From: Plecoglossus altivelis
Lineage: Eukaryota > Chordata > Actinopteri > Osmeriformes > Plecoglossidae
NCBI GenBank assembly: GCA_036571765.1
Contig: BROE01000027.1
Location: forward strand, 13,371,684-13,435,683
Length of the DNA stretch: 64,000 bases
Direction: 5' to 3'
This document shows positions 55,623 to 64,000 of this stretch, in pieces (the first letter of the stretch is position 1; each line of letters begins with the position of its first letter). The position numbers and the translations under genes are program-made. Below the pieces are notes generated by a model. It was not told the DNA's origin. It searched no databases and saw only the letters and a program-made list of their open reading frames with translations.

Positions 55623-58600
55623 CACACCCCAACTGCCTAAAGCTGGATACCCTAACACCAGGAGGGAAACAAGCGTGTCAGATTTTCTACTTCTAGGGGG
55701 TTCAAATGTGTTTAATGTGTCCAGGGGACAAACCAGCCCTTTCCAGGGCCCCCCCTGCCCCCCCCGCGCCCCCAGAGGAGAAGATGCAGGAGAGGGGTCA
55801 GTGGAGCAACAAGCTGGAGTTCGTTCTCTCAGTGGCAGGCTCCATTATCGGGCTGGGAAACATGTGGCGCTTCCCTTACCTCTGCTACAAGAATGGAGGA
55901 GGTGAGTGTGGGAGGTCAAATCAGTCATTCAATCAGCAACTCTTATCTAAAGCATGTGATGCTTTAAACGTGTGCGTGTAGAAAGTGACACATAAGGTGT
56001 GCATTGTTCTAGCAGTGATGTAAGAGTTTGAACAGTGTGCAGGAGGAAGAGAGATTCTCCTGGGTTAGCTGAGGTGCTTCCTGGGGTTCCAGGACAGGGT
56101 TAGGAGCTGCTTGTATAGGTGCCATATCAGACACTCCCTGCTGGCTGCAGGGTCATGGGTCACGGGGTCACGGGGTCAAGGGGTCAAGGGTCACACAGCT
56201 GTTGTTGCTCCATCCTCTCCTGGACAGCTGCTCCTGTGGTGCTGTGAATGTTTCCTGGACAGCTGCTCCTGTGGTGCTGTGAATGTTTCCTGGACAGCTG
56301 CTCCTGTGGTGCTGTGAATGTTCACAACATCCTCCACTCATACACACTCACATGCTCATACACACACACTCAAATGCTCATACACACACACTCACACACA
56401 CATACACACGCTCATACACACACACACACTCACACACACATACACATGCTCATACACACACACACACACTCACTCACACATACACATGCTCATACACACA
56501 CACACACACATACACTCACACACACACTCACACACACATACACATGCTCATACAAACACACACGCTCATACATACACACATACACAAGCTCATACACACA
56601 CTCACATGCTCATACACACTCATACAAATACTCACATGTATGCTCACGCACACACACACACACCACACGCACATACACCACACACACACATACACATTTA
56701 CAACACGCACACAAACACACACAGGTCCTGTTATATGACAGTTGGAACCCAGATGTGTTCTCAGCTCTGTCCAGATTGTTTCAGGTTATTTTAGATCATA
56801 TGTTCATTAACCCTTCATCTGTTGTTCCCCCAACCCTGATGTTTTTGTCAGCCAACTGGAGCCTTATAAAGATAATGGTGTTTATGTTCCAGACATACAC
56901 CTGCATCACGTACAGCATCATCCATCCTTTATCCTTATAAACAAGCCCTTCTAGGATTACAGTTAGCTGTTTATAATCCTGCTCTAACCTTCTTCTCAAG
57001 GTGCCTTCCTCATCCCTTACCTGATCTTCCTGTTCACCTGTGGAGTTCCTGTGTTCTTCCTGGAGACGGCCCTGGGCCAGTTCACCAGCGAGGGAGGTAT
57101 CACCTGCTGGAGGAAGATCAGCCCTCTGTTTGAGGGTAACCATGACAATATGTGCTTCTGATAATCTTACATCTACTTATACAATAATGTAACATCTACT
57201 TCTACTAATATTACATCTTCTTCTATAATACCTGATATTTTGACTGTGATCTATGGTCTCTCTTCCCTGGTCTCTCTCCTGGTCTCTCTCCTGGTCTCTC
57301 TTCCCTGGTCTCTCATCCTGGTCTCTCCTCCTGGTCTCTCTTCCCTGGTCCCTCTCCTGGTCTCTCTTCCCTGGTCTCTCTTCCTGGTCTCTCTCCTGGT
57401 CTCTCCTCCTGGTCTCTCCTCTATACTGTAGGACTTGGTTACGGCACGCAGGTGATTGTAGCACTTCTGAATTTCTACTACATCATCGTTCTAGCGTGGG
57501 GAATCTTCTACCTTTCCTTCTCCTTCACCTGGGACCTGCCCTGGTCGTCCTGCAATAACACCTGGAATACAGGTGAGACCCAGCTAACCCAGGTAAACTG
57601 ACCCTGCAGCACAGGTAAACTGACCCTGCAGCACAGGTAAACTGACCCTGCAGCACAGGTAAACTGACCCTGCAGCACAGGTAAACTGACCCTTGGGTCT
57701 GTTTCATTACTAGAAAAGTGTGGATCACAGTGAAGTCCTGAATAAACCAATCAAACAGGGCTAAAGCAGTTCCATGATGAAGGTTTAAACAGGACATGTT
57801 CAAGTAGTCATGGTAATATTGTGATAATGTTCCTGATTACATGACCTCTGATAACATTGTGGTAATGTTCCTGATTACATGACCTCTGATAACATTGTGG
57901 TAATGTTCCTGATTACATGACCTCTGGTAACATTGTGGTAATGTTCCTGATTACATGACCTCTGGTAACATTGTGGTAATGTTCCTGATTACATGACCTG
58001 AGATAACATTGTGGTAATGTTCCTGATAACATGACCTGAGAGTATTATGATTGCTCTCCTGTCCACCTCACACATTCTGACACTAAGTAAACGGGTCAAA
58101 TCATGTTTCCTGTCGGGTCAGCAACTCTAGTTAAGAATCACAGACTAGCCTGACAGCTTGAACACATTTTAAAAAGTGGTCTTATTTAGAAAACTGGCTT
58201 TATAGAAGCCGATCCCCTCATATGATCTAGGACCAGGTCAACCCGTTACGTTTGTTCAAGTAATCAACAAATAACTTATGTTTTGAACTCATGAGGAACA
58301 TGATTGATAAGGCCAGTGGTTGATCCTGCCCGTAGCTTGTCTCAAAGTTTAAGCAAGTCTGAGCACACGTCAGATGAAACAGTTGTTTCTAATACTGATG
58401 TGAACTGTGTTCACGCTCAGAGAACTGTGTGGAGTTTCAGAGGAGAAATGAGTCGATGAACTTGATCCCGAACCCAAACGCCACATCTCCAGTCATCGAG
58501 TTTTGGGAGTAAGTTTGGAAGCTTCACATCACATGTTCAACACAACTAACATCCCTACAGGAGAACAGATGTGAAGTGTGTGTGAAGTGTGTGTGAAATG

Positions 58601-61600
58601 TGTGCGTAGGCTTGTGTATGTGTGTGCGTGCGCTTGTGTGTAAATTCATGTGAATATGTAAATGCGTGTGTAAATGCGTGTGTGTGTGTGCGCGTACATA
58701 CGTACGTACGTACGTACGTGTGTAAATGCAAGTGTATGTTGGTGGGTGTATGTAGTAAATGCATGTGTGTGTGCGCGCATGTGTGTGTGCGTGTGCATGC
58801 GTGTGTGTGTTTAGGAGAAGAGCGTTAAGACTCTCGCCTGGTATCGATCACATGGGGTCCCTGAACTGGGACCTGGCCCTGTGTCTGCTGATAGCCTGGG
58901 TCATGTGCTACTTCTGCATCTGGAAAGGGGTGAAGTCCACAGGCAAGGTTGGTGTTCGAAACATTTACCATGACCCCACCATGACCCCTAACCCTTTACC
59001 ATGACCCCACCATGACCCCTAACCCTTTACCATGACCCCACCATAACCTCTAACCCTTTACCATGACCCCTAACCTTTTACCATGACCCCTAACCTTTAC
59101 TATGACTCATAATCCTTTACCATGACCCCTAACCTTTACCATGACCCCACCATGACCCCTAACCCTTTACCATGACCCCTAACCTTTACCATGACCCCTA
59201 ACCTTTACCATGACCCATAATCCTTTACCATGACCCCTAACTTTAACCCCTGCCCCCTAGTTTGACCCCTGACCCCTGCCCCCTGCTCTCCAGGTGGTGT
59301 ACTTCACCGCTACGTTCCCCTACCTGATGCTCCTGGTGCTCCTGGTGCGAGGGGTCACCTTGCCAGGTGCCGGCCGAGGGATCCAGTTCTACCTGTACCC
59401 TGACCTGAGCCGTCTAGCAGACCCTCAGGTGAGTACCCTCGACATTAGGCATCGTTATCAAGTTCTGTGAAGTCTAGCTGACCCTCAGGTGAGTACCCTC
59501 GACATTAGGCATCGTTATCAAGCTCTGTGAAGTCTAGCAGACCCTCAGGTGAGTACCCTCTGCAACAGGCATCGTTATCAAGCTCTGTGAAAGCATCACA
59601 ATGACCATTCATTAGAATCCGGTGTTCTGGAGTACTGAAACATCTAAACCTGTTAGGACAGGTCCTGTTAGGACAGGTCCTGTTAGGACAGGCCCTGTTA
59701 GGACAGGCCCTGTTAGGACAGGTCCTGTTAGGACATCTAAACCTGTTAGGACAGGCCCTGTTAGGACAGGTCCTGTTAGGACAGGTCCTGTTAGGACAGG
59801 CCCTGTTAGGACAGGTCCTGTTAGGCCTATGAGGACTAGGAATGGACACCCCTGCTCTGCCTACTCAAACAGAAATGGGAAATAGGAAAGAATCGGTCTC
59901 AGAGTCTTGCTCAAGTACACTCTGGAGGAGTATCGAACCGCAAACTTTACTACGATTAACAGATGATCCTGTCTAGCCCCTAAGCCAGACCTGCTCAGCA
60001 TGCACATACAACAGGGCTAGTGTTTTCTGCATTATCCTCTGACATGGAAATCCTGATGTTGAAGGGGATCCTCTCTGCTCCCCCCCCCCCTCACTTACCC
60101 TCCACCTTAACCCTCTCCTCACTGTCCAAACAACATGTAACCCAACATGTGCCATAGTGGTTGTATGTTGTTAATCAATGTTAAATCCACAAGTCAGTAA
60201 ACCAGCCTGTATTGTGTACTGGGATGTTAATGATTAGTTAGAACAGTTCCACTCCTTTTGCCTAAACGTTCCTCTAACCCTCCCCATCAAGACACATCAG
60301 TGACGGCCTGCCTGGTCTGTGTTGCAGGTGTGGAGGGTGTGGTCTGGTCTGTGTGGAAGGAGTGGAGGGTGTGGTCTGGTCTGTTGCAGGTGTTCAGTCT
60401 GGTCTGGTCAGTGTTGCAGGTGTTCAGTATGGTCTGTGTTGCAGGTGTTCAGTCTGGTGTGTGTTGCAGGTGTTCAGTCTGGTGTGTGTTGCAGGTGTTC
60501 AGTCTGGTCTGGTCTGTGTTGCAGGTGTTCAGTCTAGTCAGTGTTGCAGGTGTTCAGTATGGTGTGTGTTGCAGGTGTTCAGTCTGGTGTGTGTTGCAGG
60601 TGGGGAGGGTCTGGTCAGTGTTGCAGGTGTTCAGTATGGTGTGTGTTGCAGGTGTTCAGTCTGGTCAGTGTTGCAGGTGTTCAGTCTGGTCTGGTCTGTG
60701 TTGCAGGTGTTCAGTCCGGTCTGTGTTGCAGGTGTTCAGTATGGTGTGTGTTGCAGGTGTGGACGGATGCAGGTGTTAAGTCTGGTCTGTGTTGCAGGTG
60801 TGGACGAATGCAGGTGTTCAGTCTGGTCTGTGTTGCAGGTGTGGATGGATGCAGGTGTTAAGTCTGGTCTGTGTTGCAGGTGTGGATGGATGCAGGTGTT
60901 CAGTCTGGTCTGTGTTGCAGGTGTGGATGGATGCAGGTACACAGATCTTCTTCTCCTACGCCATCTGTCTGGGCTGCCTCACAGCACTGGGGAGCTACAA
61001 CAAATACAACAACAACTGCTACAAGTAATCTATACACTCCTATACACTCCTCTATACACTCCTCTATACACTCCTATACACTCCTCTGTGTGTGTTTGTC
61101 TGTGCTGCAGGATTGTGTGTGTTTGTCTGTGCTGCAGGACTGTGTGTGTTTGTCTGTGCTGCAGGACTGTGTGTGTTTGTCTGTGCTGCAGGACTGTGTG
61201 TGTTTGTCTGTGCTGCAGGATTGTGTGTGTTTGTCTGTGCTGCAGGACTGTGTGTGTTTGTCTGTGCTGCAGGGACTGTTTGGCGCTCTGCTTCCTGAAC
61301 AGTGGAACCAGCTTTGTGGCCGGCTTTGCCATCTTCTCCATCCTGGGCTTCATGTCCTACGAGCAGAATGTTCCCATCGCTGAGGTGGCAGAGTCTGGTC
61401 TGTTTGTTGCCTATATTGTAGATCAGTGTGTTTCTGGATATGTGCTTTTACTGATAAATATATATGTGTGTGTTTTAATTATATACAGTGTATGTGCTTC
61501 ACATATAGTGTTTGTTGTGTGTTTTATTGTTGTGTGGTTGTGCAGGTCCTGGCCTGGCCTTCATTGCCTACCCCAGAGCCGTGTCCATGATGCCCTTCTC

Positions 61601-63837
61601 TCCTCTATGGGCCTGCTTCTTCTTCATCATGATCATCCTTCTTGGCCTCGACAGCCAGGTGAGACCATACCCCTGACCCTACACAGCCAGGTGAGACCAT
61701 ACCCCTGACCCTACACAGCCAGGTGAGACCATACCCCTGGCCCTACACAGCCAGGTGAGACCATACCCCTGACCCTACACAGCCAGGTGAGACCATACCC
61801 CTGACCCTACACAGCCAGGCGAGACCATACACCTGATCCTACACAGCCAGGTGAGACCATACCCCTGACCCTACACAGCCAGGTGAGACCATACCCCTGA
61901 CCCTACACAGCCAGGTGAGACCATACCCCTGATCCTACACAGCCAGGTGAGACCATACCCCTGACCCTACACAGCCAGGTGAGACCATACCCCTGACCCT
62001 ACACAGTCAGATGAGACCATACCCCTGACCCTACACAGCCAGGTGAGACCATACCCCTGATCCGACACAGCCAGGTGAGACCATACCCTGAAACGGTCTC
62101 TCTCCCTTTCTCCCTATCTCTCCATCCCTTCCTCCCTTTCTCTCTCTTCCCTCCTTCCTCCCTCTCCCTGTCTCCTTCCTTTCTCCCGTCTCATTTCTTC
62201 CTCTCCTTCCCTTTCTACTTCTTCCTCCTCCTCCAGTTTGTGTGTGTGGAGAGCTTGGTGACGGCCATGGTGGACATGTATCCGGCTGTGTTTCGACGTC
62301 CGCACCGCAGGGAGCTGTTCCTGCTGGGAGTGGCCTTCGTGTCCTTCCTCATGGGTCTCATCATGCTGATGGAGGTAGAACCCTGATATGCCTGAATGGT
62401 AGAACCCTAGATATGCCTGAATGGTAGAACCCTAGATATGCCTGAATGGTAGAACCCTAGATATGCCTGAATGCTAAAACCCTAGATATGCCTGAATGGT
62501 AGAACCCTAGATATACCTGAATGGTAGAACCCTAGATATGCCTGAATGCTAAAACCCTAGATATGCCTGAATGGTAGAACCCTAGATATACCTGAATAGT
62601 AGAACCCTAGATATGCCTGAATGGTAGAACCCTAGATATGCCTGAATGGTAGAACCCTAGATATGCCTGAATGGTCTGTACACTGACACTGTACTTGAAT
62701 GTTGCTCTCTCTCCCTGCAGGGGGGTATGTATGTGTTCCAACTGTTTGACTACTATGCTGCCAGTGGAATGTGTCTGCTGTTCATGGCCATCTTTGAGAC
62801 AGTGTGCATCGCATGGGTCTATGGTGAGGTTCTCTAGGCCTGAGATATGCTCTAACTTTTTGATAAACTAATGCAGGTTTAACGCATCATTGTAGAAACA
62901 CTTTAATGACTAGAGAATTAAATTGGGGGAAATTGTGGAGGGGTTTACTACACATTTTTACCAGAAAATCTTTTTAAGAAAAAAAAGAGGAAGTCATGCT
63001 TATATTTCGTGATGCAGAGAATGCTATTTTTTAAAATTCAATATATGTTGTTGGAGTCATAATATTTGTGTTTGTGCGATAACGTGTGCTGTGTTGTCAG
63101 TCTAGTAACATCATTGGTCCTACCATCCCCTGTCTTTCTCATCTTCACGCCCTTCCAGGTGTGGACCCGATCATTTTTCATGCACACAATCTTTGTGAGC
63201 GACATGATCTCGTGTTGTACTCTTGTTCAACTGGACCCTAATCAAAGTACCTAGCTTTGGTATATCCTTCACTCCCAAGCACGACGCAGCTCACTTCGTG
63301 AGTGCTGAAATCAAATATGCCGCCCGCTTCCTGTCCCGTGACCAATATCACCCCTCTCATAACCTATCACACAGCTCTCAACACGGTCACCCTCTCTAAC
63401 CTCAACTACTAAATCCTCCCCTTCTGCCACGCTCGTTTGTTCATGTCCCCCTGCTACTACCCCCTCTCTAACCACCTCCCCCTGCCAACTGGCCTTAACT
63501 GCCTCACCCCTCAAGCTACCTCGCCCTCGTACCTACCCAGCACTCCCCCTCATAAACAGCTCCGCCCTTTCTTTACCTGCCAGCCCCTCATCATCCTCTC
63601 TACCTCCCCCTCTCTACCGCTTCTCCCCCTTCTTTACCTTTCTCACAGCTGCGTGCCTTACCCTCCGTCCTACCCTACTCTATCGCTCACCGTCTACTCA
63701 TCTCATTCCTCCTTCCCTCTCCCTTTTCACATCCCTCTCTACCTCCCCCTCACCATTGATGTATTGTACAAACCTACCTTGTGTGCAGGGTACGTTTGCC
63801 TTCTCCCTCATCAAGTACACCCCCCTGAAGTACAATG
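54862..63837 (+). CDS. slc6a13: SLC6 GABA/betaine/taurine-class transporter, GAT2-like, 3' incomplete
   Basis: Coding exons: 54862-54868, 55725-55901, 57001-57135, 57432-57572, 58421-58508, 58815-58947, 59294-59428, 60921-61024, 61273-61397, 61546-61658, 62237-62374, 62721-62823, then an unreadable exon near 63159-63260 and 63789-63837. Twelve consecutive exons join in frame (466 codons). SLC6 marks: LGNMWRFPYLCYKNGGG (TM1), ETALGQFTSEGG, the EL2 cysteine pair (SSCNNTWNTENC) with N-glycosylation sites NNT, NES, NAT, and DAGTQIFFSYAICLG (TM6), SGTSFVAGF, AESGPGLAFIAYP, LLGLDSQFVCVE. These carriers move GABA, betaine, taurine or beta-alanine with Na+ and Cl-. SLC6A13 is chosen because human KDM5A is followed by SLC6A13 in the same orientation; SLC6A12 and SLC6A11 are alternatives. 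A spliced 5' UTR exon is likely (acceptor ccatctccag before 54812). Confidence 0.85.
55310..55460. repeat. ~32-bp repeat (agtttaaccaactcgaagtc)
   Basis: Five copies of gtttaaccaactc(g/a)aagtc plus ttcctggc in the first transporter intron. Confidence 0.85.
55568..55618. repeat. (GT)n microsatellite
   Basis: About 24 GT dinucleotides. Confidence 0.95.
55725..55901 (+). CDS. slc6a13: Transporter exon 2: N-terminus and TM1
   Basis: A Pro/Ala-rich cytosolic N-terminus (SRAPPAPPAPPEEKMQ), then QWSNKLEFVLSVAG and TM1. In BGT1, GAT2 and GAT3 the residue after VLSVAG is Glu; here it is Ser (VLSVAGSIIGLGNMW), and the following Val of GNVW is Met. Confidence 0.85.
56215..56735. repeat. 35-bp triplicate then CA-rich catgctcatacacac array
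   Basis: Three copies of tttcctggacagctgctcct plus gtggtgctgtgaatg, then (AC)n broken by tcacatgctcata. Confidence 0.9.
57240..57428. repeat. ~12-bp pyrimidine repeat (ctggtctctctc)
   Basis: Runs directly into the acceptor of the exon at 57432 and so forms an extended polypyrimidine tract. Confidence 0.9.
57590..57690 (+). repeat. 22-bp repeat (gtaaactgaccctgcagcac)
   Basis: Five copies, each with cacag|gtaaac, a donor-like AG|GTAA, shortly after the real donor ACAG|GTGAGA at 57573. Confidence 0.88.
57800..58035. repeat. ~43-bp repeat (gtggtaatgttcctgattac)
   Basis: About six copies of attgtggtaatgttcctgat plus tacatgacctctggtaac. Confidence 0.9.
58684..58722. repeat. Self-complementary (TACG)n tract
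   Basis: acatacgtacgtacgtac and onward: every stretch is its own reverse complement, flanked by GT-rich DNA; cruciform-prone. Confidence 0.85.
58965..59250. repeat. ~20-bp repeat (ccatgacccctaacccttta)
   Basis: About 14 copies with accatgaccccacc variants. Confidence 0.9.
59413..59592 (+). repeat. 60-bp triplication spanning the exon 7 donor
   Basis: Three copies of gtctagcagaccctcag|gtgag plus 38 bp of intron. The first contains the real end of the exon at 59428. Confidence 0.93.
59593..59850. mobile_element. Truncated hAT MITE with internal repeat expansion
   Basis: Left text ccattcattagaatccggtg and gtactgaaacatctaaacct, and right text gaggactaggaatgg, acacccctg, match the right half of the MITE at 32275-32485. 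Between them the element's aggacag segment has expanded into about 12 copies of gttaggacaggtcct. Confidence 0.75.
60305..60920 (+). repeat. 25-bp repeat of the exon 8 acceptor
   Basis: About 23 copies of gtgttcagtctggtc, tgtgttgcag. The last units also carry gtgtggatggatgcaggt, the first bases of the real exon at 60921. Confidence 0.94.
61085..61272 (+). repeat. 27-bp repeat of the exon 9 acceptor
   Basis: Seven copies of tgtttgtctgtgctgcag|gactgtg; the real exon begins GGACTGTTTGG after the same tgtgctgcag. Confidence 0.94.
61659..62092 (+). repeat. 32-bp repeat of the exon 10 end plus donor
   Basis: About 13 copies of cagccag|gtgagaccat plus acccctgaccctaca. The exon ends GACAGCCAG|GTGAGACC. 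Confidence 0.95.
62375..62672 (+). repeat. 25-bp repeat seeded at the exon 11 donor
   Basis: About 11 copies of gtagaaccctagatatgcct plus gaatg. The exon ends GATGGAG|GTAGAACCCTGATATGCC. Confidence 0.92.
62830..63788. other. Non-coding to corrupted sequence in the transporter 3' part
   Basis: 62830-63120 is AT-rich intron with no gene seen. 63261-63780 is a pyrimidine-rich stretch of degraded cctcccctctctacc-like copies with no clean period, as if an array had been read with many errors. Confidence 0.55.
63159..63260 (+). pseudogene. slc6a13: Unreadable transporter exon (sequence corruption or decay)
   Basis: After a good acceptor (cgcccttccag) the text starts gtgtggac and later has gacatgat and ggaccctaatca, in the order expected for the FYDNIEDMIGYRP exon of SLC6 proteins. 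The bases between are scrambled and no frame survives. The surrounding DNA is of poor quality, so this is probably sequence error rather than a true pseudogene. Confidence 0.55.
63789..63837 (+). CDS. slc6a13: Transporter exon (TFAFSLIKYTPLKYN)
   Basis: After tgtgtgcag it reads GTFAFSLIKYTPLKYN, matching the FSLIKYTPL segment of GAT2/BGT1, and ends before GTGTGTATG. The last exons lie beyond the window or are unreadable. Confidence 0.75.
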
Positions 63838-64000
63838 GTGTGTATGTGTATCTTTCTCTCTGTTGGGTTGTCTACACTGCTGGGAAGGCTGCTGCTCGTA
63901 TTTCACTCCCCAATGGTTGCCTGAGAAGGATAAGCCTTCTGTTGGATGTGTACCTAAACTTAGTCTCCTGCATCACTAGGTGGCACGCTCTCGAGAGCGA
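63838..64000. other. Intron sequence at the window end
   Basis: Follows the donor GTGTGTATG. No further transporter exon can be read before the window ends. Confidence 0.4.

Noticed and set aside
60353..61708. 451-residue open frame across transporter exons 8-10
   Set aside because: It runs through 25-bp and 27-bp intron arrays and true exons in mixed frames; the spliced exons explain the coding part.

Overview
The window is nuclear DNA from a vertebrate, almost certainly a ray-finned (teleost) fish. It holds four recognisable multi-exon vertebrate genes with GT-AG introns, a tRNA-derived SINE of the type common in fish, hAT-type MITEs with 8-bp target-site duplications, and very many micro- and minisatellites. 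I cannot name the species.

Layout. (1) 1-9716, + strand: the 3' part of fam3c (five coding exons, 4023-7257) followed by a repeat-rich 3' region. The upstream coding exons lie outside the window or are not visible. (2) 11645-23267, - strand: a complete TRIM24-like gene (RING, two B-boxes, coiled coil, PHD, bromodomain-like region). It has a long acidic, internally repeated C-terminal exon that is broken by a 487-bp run of N. (3) 23268-34606: a compact head-to-head promoter interval, a weakly supported small + strand gene, a ~6.9-kb 17-bp minisatellite, MITE and SINE-like copies, and the kdm5a promoter/5' region. (4) 34607-53243, + strand: complete kdm5a (29 coding exons, about 1,728 codons), an H3K4 demethylase with JmjN, ARID, PHD1, JmjC, C5HC2, PLU-1, PHD2 and PHD3. 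(5) 54862 to the window end, + strand: an SLC6 neurotransmitter transporter, called slc6a13-like from sequence and from its position directly downstream of kdm5a in the same orientation, as in human 12p13. Its 3' part enters a stretch of very poor sequence. fam3c and trim24 both lie on human 7q, so the window joins two ancestral linkage blocks.

The most striking property is how the minisatellites are placed. In at least a dozen introns, in genes on both strands, the tandem array is made of copies of an exon-intron junction: the last exon bases plus donor, or the acceptor plus first exon bases. Clear cases are the fam3c acceptor at 4909, the trim24 exon 5 donor at 20081, the kdm5a junctions at 41026, 46644, 48364 and 49071, and the slc6a13-like junctions at 59428, 60921, 61273, 61658 and 62374. 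These introns therefore carry runs of decoy splice sites, many of the AG|GT type. I regard this as the main observation worth following up.

Sequence quality is uneven. Stretches near 6170-6290, 21370-21960, 27270-27360, 35860-36655, 48600-48720, 49390-49620 and 62880-63790 show scattered indels or scrambled text. Several apparent gene lesions (a 1-nt loss at kdm5a exon 2, a paired frameshift in exon 26, an unreadable transporter exon near 63159) fall in or next to them and are more likely sequence errors than biology.
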